Positions 1-5,184 of a stretch of DNA of 7,321 bases are shown piece after piece. The notes beneath the pieces were generated by a model, which saw only the letters and a list, made by a program, of their open reading frames with translations, had not been told where the DNA came from and did no database searches. Position numbers and translations under genes: made by a program. The stretch covers positions 1-7,321 of the forward strand of contig JAJXPD010000022.1 of the NCBI GenBank assembly GCA_021641325.1, written 5' to 3'. How positions within the stretch are numbered: position 1 is the first letter of the stretch; the number at the start of each line of letters is the position of its first letter. This stretch comes from Opitutales bacterium (lineage in GTDB: Bacteria > Verrucomicrobiota > Verrucomicrobiia > Opitutales > Intestinicryptomonadaceae).

Positions 1-1
1 G

Positions 2-376
2 AAAGGGATAGAGTTCATACCGCTCGCGGCTCCGACGTCGTCGCCCGACCGCATTCGGAAGATTTCGGAAAAGGGCGCGGGCTTCCTTTATTACGTAACC
101 GTGGCGGGCGTAACGGGCGCGCGCGGGGCATTGCCAGAGGGCATTGCCGCAAGGCTCGCGGAAGTCCGCAAGGCGTCGGTTTTGCCAGTGGCGGCGGGCT
201 TCGGAATCTCGAACCCCGAAATGGCGCACGCGGCGGCGGAGAGCGCGGACGCTGTCGTTGTGGGCAGCAAGTTCGTGGATTTGGCGTACAAGACATACGT
301 CGAACGCGGCGAGGCGGCGGCGTTGGACGCAGCGGCGGACTTCGTCTCGTCGCTTGCGGCGCAGATGAAAAGATAG
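2..376 (+). CDS. trpA: Tryptophan synthase alpha subunit, C-terminal part (5' end outside window)
   Basis: This is the last 124 residues of the alpha subunit. The enzyme cleaves indole-3-glycerol phosphate to indole and glyceraldehyde-3-phosphate, and indole passes to the beta subunit in the cytoplasmic alpha2-beta2 complex. The reading frame is open from base 2 to a TAG stop at 374-376. Diagnostic stretches in order are FIPLAAPTSSPDRI, GFLYYVTVAGVTGAR (the loop closing over the active site), PVAAGFGISNPE (phosphate-binding glycines) and VVVGSKFV (the second phosphate-binding Gly-Ser). The catalytic Glu and Asp of the family lie upstream and cannot be checked. The end of the protein matches the family's normal C terminus, so nothing looks truncated on this side. 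A terminator follows within 30 bases, so trpA is probably the last gene of its transcript. Identification is secure from the motifs. Confidence 0.96.
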   Translation, partial: KGIEFIPLAAPTSSPDRIRKISEKGAGFLYYVTVAGVTGARGALPEGIAARLAEVRKASVLPVAAGFGISNPEMAHAAAESADAVVVGSKFVDLAYKTYVERGEAAALDAAADFVSSLAAQMKR

Positions 377-404
377 CATTGCAGGCTCGAATTCCGCAAA
401 ACGC

Positions 405-430
405 AAAACCTCCCGCGCGGGAGGTTTTTT
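405..430 (+). terminator. Rho-independent terminator after trpA
   Basis: A perfect 24-base palindrome (arms AAAACCTCCCGC and GCGGGAGGTTTT) runs into six T residues at 425-430. It begins 28 bases after the trpA stop. The GC-rich core with a T tract is a textbook intrinsic terminator. On the opposite strand the hairpin is followed by TTTTGCGTTTTG, so it may also stop transcripts of the convergent acyltransferase gene, which ends at 495. Confidence 0.9.
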
Positions 431-494
431 CGCGCCCGCATGCGCTGACTCCGCGCTTGCCGCTTGGAGGCGGTGTTTTATTTTGCCCGAACGC

Positions 495-1481
495 CTATAT
501 CCGCAAAATGCGTTTGCACTTGTCGGGAATGAAGCCGTAGGCATAGGATAATAGGGCAACCACGCACGCAATGTACGCAACCGATACCGCGCTTCCCTCG
601 AATCCCGCGCAGTGCGGCTCTATCCACTTCGAGTATGCGCATGCGAAAATATAGTGCGAAACAAATATGAACAACGAAAGTTTTGCCAGATATTTTGCGC
701 GTCCAGCCGGCATCTTTCGCCCGATTGATTTAGCGAGCCGGAATGCGGGGACGGCGAAGAGCAAAGCCGAGGTTTGAGAGAATGCGCTTTTGATTGTTTC
801 GTTTTCCGCGAGGAAATACCCTGCGCATGTTATGCAGAAACACGCCGTTGCCGCGCGCAAAAACTTTCCTTCGGTTTCAATTCGAACTTCATTTAGCGCG
901 GCGTACATTCCCGCCGAGAAAAACACCGCCGACTGCACCGCCATATTGTAGTAGCACGGGGAGACATGAAGCGTCATTGCGGCGGTGTCGGCGAATACAA
1001 ACGCTGGGATTCCGAGGAGGATTAGGCATTTTAGGGCGTTTCGGAAGCGCACGGCAAGGAGCGATATCACCGGGCTGATTGCAACCATAACGAAGAGGTT
1101 TCTGAGATACCACAGCGGCATGTCTGTCGGAGTTGTCGAAAAGCCCAAAATCCACCTTATATAAAAGGCTGTTTTCGACAGTTCGGGTTTTTGGCATGTC
1201 AGCGGGAATATCAGCGCGAAGCATACGATATCCCATATCACCATTGTCGCAACGAGCGAAAAAAACCTGCTTTTTAGCAGAGTTCCGTATTGCTTGTTCG
1301 CGGCGAAAAAACCCGATATGGCAAAGAAAAACGGGACGGCTGTCCGCGTGATGTTTGCGACAAAACCGTTATAAACGGGGTCGTTGCGCGTCTCGGCGGG
1401 TATGTGTATGAACACGACAAGAATCGCCAATATGTATTTTAGCACATTTACGGCCTTTGAATTCTCTTCCGAAATTGTCAT
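495..1481 (-). CDS. Membrane-bound acyltransferase, acyltransferase-3 (OafA-like) family
   Basis: A 328-residue, strongly hydrophobic protein with many apparent membrane segments and no soluble domain at either end. Family 3 acyltransferases transfer acetyl or other acyl groups to sugars and other acceptors at the inner membrane, typically decorating O-antigen, capsule or peptidoglycan; the acceptor here cannot be told. The N-terminal helix VLKYILAILVVFIHI carries the family's conserved His (residue 26). The Arg of the usual R-x10-H pattern is replaced by Lys15. The motif PLWYLRNLFVMVAISPVI in the middle is typical of the family. I start at the ATG at 1481; an open frame reaches up to 1673 but its first 64 residues are basic, low-complexity and non-membrane. 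A GTG at 1443-1445 (codon 13), with AAAGG 8 nt upstream, is an alternative start. G+C is about 49% in six hand-counted lines, against about 60% in neighbours, which may mean acquisition from elsewhere. It is convergent with trpA and divergent from the lipid A fusion gene. Confidence 0.85.
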   Translation of the reverse strand: MTISEENSKAVNVLKYILAILVVFIHIPAETRNDPVYNGFVANITRTAVPFFFAISGFFAANKQYGTLLKSRFFSLVATMVIWDIVCFALIFPLTCQKPELSKTAFYIRWILGFSTTPTDMPLWYLRNLFVMVAISPVISLLAVRFRNALKCLILLGIPAFVFADTAAMTLHVSPCYYNMAVQSAVFFSAGMYAALNEVRIETEGKFLRAATACFCITCAGYFLAENETIKSAFSQTSALLFAVPAFRLAKSIGRKMPAGRAKYLAKLSLFIFVSHYIFACAYSKWIEPHCAGFEGSAVSVAYIACVVALLSYAYGFIPDKCKRILRI

Positions 1482-1488
1482 TATAATG

Positions 1489-1517
1489 CAAATGTTGGAA
1501 GAGGCGCGAAATGTCAA
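1489..1517 (-). promoter_or_regulatory. Candidate promoter for the membrane acyltransferase gene
   Basis: On the - strand a perfect TTGACA (1512-1517) is followed after 17 nt by CATTTG (1489-1494), which matches the -10 consensus poorly (2 of 6). If this pair is used, transcription would begin at about the A of the ATG at 1481, giving a nearly leaderless mRNA. That would fit the lack of any Shine-Dalgarno sequence before that ATG. A perfect TATAAT lies at 1480-1485 but is 26 nt from the TTGACA and overlaps the ATG. Confidence 0.3.
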
Positions 1518-1627
1518 TATTTTACGGCGGAAACTCTTGCGGCGGCGGTTCCGCTTTATTCTGGGGCTGCTTCGGGCGTCGCGGGCGGCGTAATTTACTT
1601 TGCTTTTTTTGCCCGATTGTGTAGGGT

Positions 1628-1638
1628 GGGGGGAGAAA
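1628..1638 (+). promoter_or_regulatory. Ribosome binding site that sets the start of the lipid A fusion gene
   Basis: A purine run GGGGGGAG ending at 1635 precedes the ATG at 1639 by 3 nt, with the G run centred at a normal distance. The in-frame ATG at 1600 has no comparable site, and its 13 extra residues do not resemble the family N terminus, so the 1639 start is preferred. Confidence 0.6.
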
Positions 1639-3552
1639 ATGAAGTTTGTGCTTTCAGTTTTGGGGCGTGGCATTGCGGCGATGCCCGAATGGTTGGCGAA
1701 CGCGCTTTGCGTTTCCGTGGGCTGGCTTATTTATTCGTGCCCCTTCGGCAGAATCAGGGTTGCGCATTCTAACATATTGCACGCTTTCCCCGACATGCCC
1801 CGCGCCGAGCGGCGGAAAATCGCGTTCGAGTCTTGCAGGCGAATGGTCGAGATGGCTCTGTTCGTGCTGGCGAGTCCGCACCTTTCGAACGAAAACCTGC
1901 GCTCGCGCATTTCGGTTAGCGGCTTCGTTTTGTCGGAACTTGAAAAGCTCGGCTCGAAACACCGCGCGACGGTTCTGATGATTCCGCATTTCGCGATGAT
2001 GGAAACCATCACGATGTTCCCCGTTCTCACCGGCAAAAAAACACCGCCGACTGGCGTTTTCTACCGCCCCTTCGACAGCCCCGCGCTCGAAAGCTGGGTG
2101 AAGTCGAGCCGCCAGCGGTTCGGGGTTGAGCTTCTCTCGCGCAAGAAAGGGCTTTTTGCCGCCGTGAAATTCCTCCGCGCGGAGGGCTGCGTGGCGGTGC
2201 TTTTCGACCAGAAAACTTACCACGGGGCGCGTTCGCTTCTGCTCGACAGAATCTGCACGACGACCGAACTTCCGGGTATTCTCGTAGAGAGCGGAAAGGC
2301 GGACTGCGCCGCGTTTTGGGCAACCCGCACGGGCTTTTGGAGGTCGCGCATAGACGGCGTTTATTTCAAGGGCAAAACCAAGGAGGAGATTACCGCCGAG
2401 GGCGACGCGTGGCTTACCGAAAAACTCCGCTCCGACCCCGTCGCGCGGTACGACTGGCTTTGGCTGCACCGCCGCTGGCAGTGGTCTACGCGCCCCGCCA
2501 TGCACGCGCTCGGCTTGGAGCTTGGCGGCGAAACACTCGACATCGCGCTGAAACTCGCGGAGCGTGCCGAGCTTCCGCGCAACACGCGCATTTTCATAAC
2601 CCCGCCCGACTCCTTCCGCAACACGCTTGCGCTTTTGCCGCTCGTGCGCCAGCTTAGGAAGTCGCGCCCCGACGCTGCGGTTTCGCTGCTTGTGCAAAAC
2701 AAGTACGCGGTTCTCGTGCGGCTCATGGGCGTTGCCGACGAAGTGATTTCCGTGCCCGACCGCGCCGACGGATTTTTCGCCCGCGCCCGCGCGTTCCGCC
2801 GCTTCTACGAACGCTATCCCGATGTCCACCTCGTCTTCCCCGACTCCTTTGCAGACGACTTCCAGTCTTTGCTCATGCGGGCAGACTTCCGTCTGGCGTT
2901 GCGCTCGTCGCGCCGCAGATTTTTCATGAAAGGCGTCTATTCGCCCGACGCCGCGCAGTCGGCAGAGCACGTCGCGCTCGAATACCTCGCGTTCATGCGG
3001 AAGTTCGGGCTTCGCGGCGAGCCTGACTATTCCCCGCTCGAGCCGTTCGGAAAACCGAAGTCGGGCGGTTTGCGGATTGCCGTGCTGTGCGGCGGAGAGG
3101 GCGGGCATGCGTGGAGTTCGGAAAAATGGTGCGCTCTTGTGAAGTCGCTTTCGGCTAAGCTTCCCGCCGCGAAGTTCGCGGTATTCGGCGGAGAGTCGGA
3201 CTCGCGCACGGCGTTCGAAATCGCGAAATGCGCCGAGTTCGCCGAAATCGAAAACTTCGCGGGGAAGCTCGACACCGCCGCGAGCGTCGAAAAAATCGCC
3301 GAATGCACGCTCGCCGTCGGCACCGACTGCAACGAGCTCCACATCGCAAACGCCCTTGGGCTTGAAACCGTCGCGATTTACGGCGCGACGAATCCGCTCA
3401 GAAACGGCTTCGCTTTCGACGCCCCGCATGTCGAAATCGTTCCAGATGGCTGTCCCTTGCAGGGCGGCGGAGACGTGCGCGGGGTTTCGGTCGCGCAGGT
3501 CGAAAACGCGGTTTTATCATTCGCAAATAAAAACAAAGGAGAATTATCATGA
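1639..3552 (+). CDS. Fusion of LpxL/HtrB-type lipid A acyltransferase and family 9 (heptosyltransferase-like) glycosyltransferase
   Basis: A 637-residue two-domain protein. Residues about 1-285 form a lysophospholipid/lipid A late acyltransferase, a family that adds a secondary acyl chain to lipid A at the inner membrane. Evidence: an N-terminal hydrophobic segment; [20 protein letters not shown]; the H-x4-E catalytic pair IPHFAMME (His117, Glu122); [16 protein letters not shown] (Asp190); and the terminal [11 protein letters not shown]. Residues about 315-637 form a GT-B family 9 domain, the ADP-heptose:LPS heptosyltransferase type. Evidence: [50 protein letters not shown] with Asp563 and His568; and YGATNP. 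Each half has about the length of a free-standing enzyme. The Asp expected at the N-terminal GD-x-L position aligns with Asn328, so the exact donor and reaction are uncertain. The TGA stop overlaps the purT ATG. Domain identities are firm; the fusion's substrates are inferred. Confidence 0.9.
   Translation: MKFVLSVLGRGIAAMPEWLANALCVSVGWLIYSCPFGRIRVAHSNILHAFPDMPRAERRKIAFESCRRMVEMALFVLASPHLSNENLRSRISVSGFVLSELEKLGSKHRATVLMIPHFAMMETITMFPVLTGKKTPPTGVFYRPFDSPALESWVKSSRQRFGVELLSRKKGLFAAVKFLRAEGCVAVLFDQKTYHGARSLLLDRICTTTELPGILVESGKADCAAFWATRTGFWRSRIDGVYFKGKTKEEITAEGDAWLTEKLRSDPVARYDWLWLHRRWQWSTRPAMHALGLELGGETLDIALKLAERAELPRNTRIFITPPDSFRNTLALLPLVRQLRKSRPDAAVSLLVQNKYAVLVRLMGVADEVISVPDRADGFFARARAFRRFYERYPDVHLVFPDSFADDFQSLLMRADFRLALRSSRRRFFMKGVYSPDAAQSAEHVALEYLAFMRKFGLRGEPDYSPLEPFGKPKSGGLRIAVLCGGEGGHAWSSEKWCALVKSLSAKLPAAKFAVFGGESDSRTAFEIAKCAEFAEIENFAGKLDTAASVEKIAECTLAVGTDCNELHIANALGLETVAIYGATNPLRNGFAFDAPHVEIVPDGCPLQGGGDVRGVSVAQVENAVLSFANKNKGELS
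3535..3541 (+). promoter_or_regulatory. Shine-Dalgarno site of purT inside the end of the fusion gene
   Basis: AAAGGAG lies 7 nt before the ATG at 3549, near-ideal strength and spacing. It sits inside the last codons of the upstream gene, and the start and stop codons overlap as ATGA (3549-3552). The two genes must therefore share a transcript, and translation is probably coupled. Confidence 0.85.
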
Positions 3553-4733
3553 CGAAAATCGGAACGCCGTACAAATCCAATTCCACAAAGGCAATGCTGC
3601 TCGGCAGCGGCGAATTGGGCAGGGAGGTGGCGATTGAGCTGAAACGCCTCGGCGTGGAGGTCATAGCCGTTGACAGGTACGCCGACGCCCCCGCAATGCA
3701 GGTCGCCGACCGCTCGCATGTAATTTCAATGCTCGACGCCGACGCGCTCGAAGAACTCGTCCTTTCCGAAAAGCCCGACTACATCATTCCCGAAGTCGAG
3801 GCGATTGCTACCTCCAAACTGATCGAACTCGAAGCCCGCGGATTCAATGTCGTGCCGACCGCCAGGGCGGTCAACCTCACAATGAACCGCGAGGGCATAC
3901 GCACGCTCGCCGCCGAAACAGTCGGGCTGAAAACGTCGCCTTACGCGTTCGCCTCCACACGCGCGGAGTTCGACGCCGCGTTGGAAAAAATCGGCATGCC
4001 CTGCGTTGTGAAGCCCATCATGAGCTCGTCGGGGCACGGGCAGAGCGTTGTGCGCTCGGCGGCCGACGTCGAGCATGCGTGGGAGTATTCGCAGTCGGGC
4101 GGCCGCGCGGGCGGCGGGCGCGTGATTGTCGAGGGCTTTGTGGATTTCGACTACGAAATTACTCTGCTTACCGTACGCCACAGCGGCGGAACTTCGTTCT
4201 GCGAGCCGATAGGGCACAGGCAGGTTGACGGCGACTACCGCCAGAGCTGGCAGCCGTACCCGATGTCGCAAAAGGCTCTCGAAGCCGCGCGGGAATGCGC
4301 AAAGAAAATTACCGACGCGCTCGGTGGATACGGAATTTTCGGCGTCGAGATGTTCGTCAGGGGCGACGAAGTTCTGTTCAGCGAAGTCTCGCCGCGTCCG
4401 CACGACACGGGCATGGTCACGATGATTTCGCAAAACTTTTCGCAGTTCGCGTTGCACGCCCGCGCAATTTTGGGCATTCCGATTGCGAAAATCGAAAACT
4501 ACGGGGCGTCGGCAAGCAGGGCGGTCGTCGTGGAGGGAAAGTCGGACATGCTTGAATATTCGGGCTTGGAAAAGGTTCTTTCGCGCCCGCTTACCGACAT
4601 GCGCCTTTTCGGCAAGCCGAGCGTTGACGGACACCGCAGAATGGGCGTTTTGCTCGCGCGGCGCGGCACTATAAAAGAGGCTGACGCAATCACGGAGGAA
4701 ATGCTAGCCGACCTGAAAATCAAACTGCTCTGA
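3549..4733 (+). CDS. purT: Formate-dependent phosphoribosylglycinamide formyltransferase (GAR transformylase 2)
   Basis: A 394-residue cytoplasmic enzyme of purine synthesis. It uses ATP and formate to formylate GAR through a formyl-phosphate intermediate, bypassing the folate-dependent PurN. It aligns from end to end with my recollection of E. coli PurT (392 residues). Matching stretches include [15 protein letters not shown] (N-terminal GAR-binding domain), [43 protein letters not shown] (ATP-grasp), [59 protein letters not shown] (metal-binding Glu region) and [16 protein letters not shown]. The loop SSSGHGQ has His163 where I recall Lys in E. coli. It is complete, coupled to the preceding lipid A fusion gene by the ATGA overlap, and followed at once by a terminator. 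The pairing with an envelope gene has no obvious pathway logic. Confidence 0.97.
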   Translation: MTKIGTPYKSNSTKAMLLGSGELGREVAIELKRLGVEVIAVDRYADAPAMQVADRSHVISMLDADALEELVLSEKPDYIIPEVEAIATSKLIELEARGFNVVPTARAVNLTMNREGIRTLAAETVGLKTSPYAFASTRAEFDAALEKIGMPCVVKPIMSSSGHGQSVVRSAADVEHAWEYSQSGGRAGGGRVIVEGFVDFDYEITLLTVRHSGGTSFCEPIGHRQVDGDYRQSWQPYPMSQKALEAARECAKKITDALGGYGIFGVEMFVRGDEVLFSEVSPRPHDTGMVTMISQNFSQFALHARAILGIPIAKIENYGASASRAVVVEGKSDMLEYSGLEKVLSRPLTDMRLFGKPSVDGHRRMGVLLARRGTIKEADAITEEMLADLKIKLL

Positions 4734-4746
4734 TTTTCCGCAAAAC

Positions 4747-4789
4747 AAAAAAACGCCGCGCCCGCTGTTTGCGAATGCGGCGTTTTTTT
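4747..4789 (+). terminator. Symmetric (bidirectional) terminator between purT and the convergent - strand genes
   Basis: Perfect 13-bp arms AAAAAAACGCCGC (4747-4759) and GCGGCGTTTTTTT (4777-4789) flank a 17-nt loop that contains a further CGC/GCG pairing. It lies 13 bases after the purT stop. Because the A7 and T7 flanks mirror each other, the structure has a GC core and U tract on both strands. It can also end the - strand operon, whose last stop is at 4993. Confidence 0.9.
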
Positions 4790-4992
4790 GCGCCTTTTGA
4801 TGTCGCCCGCAGCCGAAGTAGCGGTTTGCGCCGCGTCGAATTTGCGGGGTTGCTTTGCGGGGACGTTTCGTTCGGCTTTGAATTTTCCGCGTCAGCCCGC
4901 CGCGCGCGTTCCGCTCGGAATTTTGCCTCCAATTCTCCGCGCTCGGTTTTGAGCGCTGCGGGCAGGGCGCGGCGATTCCTGCGCGGGGCGGC
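4790..4992. other. Stretch without recognisable gene (likely 3' UTR of the - strand operon)
   Basis: About 200 bases between the terminator and the small - strand gene. Open frames cross it on both strands (4769-5032 on +, 4720-4932 on -) but both encode Arg/Ala/Ser-rich sequence with no motif and no ribosome site, and both run into neighbouring features. The only structure I see is a perfect 6-bp hairpin GCGCTC/GAGCGC with a GGTTTT loop at 4939-4956, without a T tract on either side. If - strand transcription stops at the symmetric terminator, this forms an untranslated tail of roughly 200-245 nt. Confidence 0.4.
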
Positions 4993-5181
4993 TTATGCCC
5001 TCGAAAATTTAAGCGAGCCGCGGGCGTCGTAGACGTATGTGCGCATGCCTCTTTTCACGGAAACCGTCGCCGACGTGTAGCCTACGAGCGTGCCGATTTT
5101 CGTGAACAGCAGCGCGTTCTTTTCGTTGTAGACGTAGACTTGCGAGCCGTTTTGCCTGCAAAATGCGATTGTCCTTTCCAT
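4993..5181 (-). CDS. Small protein of unknown function with a duplicated YVY[ND] motif
   Basis: A 62-residue protein whose function I do not recognise. It has two similar segments: QVYVYNEKNALLFTK (residues 14-28) and RTYVYDARGSLKFSR (47-61). Both follow the pattern Y-V-Y-[ND]-x-[KR]-x-x-L-x-F-[TS]-[KR], and they are separated by a linker containing GTLVGYTSATVSVKRG. The alternating hydrophobic and aromatic residues suggest short beta hairpins. There is no signal peptide or membrane segment, and one Cys (residue 8). The ATG at 5181 lies only 3 nt after the TAG of the upstream fusion gene. AGGA is almost adjacent to the ATG and a GGGGG run lies 9 nt before it, so the gene is co-transcribed and probably translated by coupling. 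The internal repeat is the main argument that the frame is real. The overlapping + strand frame shows no such pattern. Confidence 0.75.
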   Translation of the reverse strand: MERTIAFCRQNGSQVYVYNEKNALLFTKIGTLVGYTSATVSVKRGMRTYVYDARGSLKFSRA

Positions 5182-5184
5182 GTC

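Noticed and set aside
1457..1487. Promoter for the + strand lipid A fusion gene (TTGAAT at 1457-1462, TATAAT at 1482-1487)
   Set aside because: The 19-nt spacing is long, and the site lies over 150 nt from the start and partly inside the divergent coding region. Too weak to annotate.
1482..1673. N-terminal extension of the membrane acyltransferase up to 1673
   Set aside because: The extra 64 residues are basic and low-complexity, overlap the divergent gene's start, and precede a normal family N-terminal membrane helix.
1654..3429. A 591-codon open frame antisense to the lipid A/glycosyltransferase fusion
   Set aside because: It is a mirror of a GC-rich real gene. Its product is Arg/Glu/Ala-rich with no recognisable motif or ribosome site, while the + strand frame shows two full enzyme domains.
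3726..4634. A 302-codon open frame antisense to purT
   Set aside because: The + strand encodes full-length PurT with all its motifs. The antisense frame has no recognisable domain.
4720..4932. A 70-codon - strand frame spanning the purT stop and the terminator
   Set aside because: It is a highly basic, low-complexity product with no ribosome site, and it crosses a strong terminator.
4939..4956. Hairpin GCGCTC/GAGCGC as a terminator for the - strand operon
   Set aside because: The stem is only 6 bp and no T tract follows on either strand, so it does not qualify as an intrinsic terminator.
4769..5032. An 87-codon + strand frame after purT
   Set aside because: It begins inside the terminator hairpin, is Arg/Ser/Ala-rich without motifs, and overlaps the small - strand gene that carries the duplicated motif.
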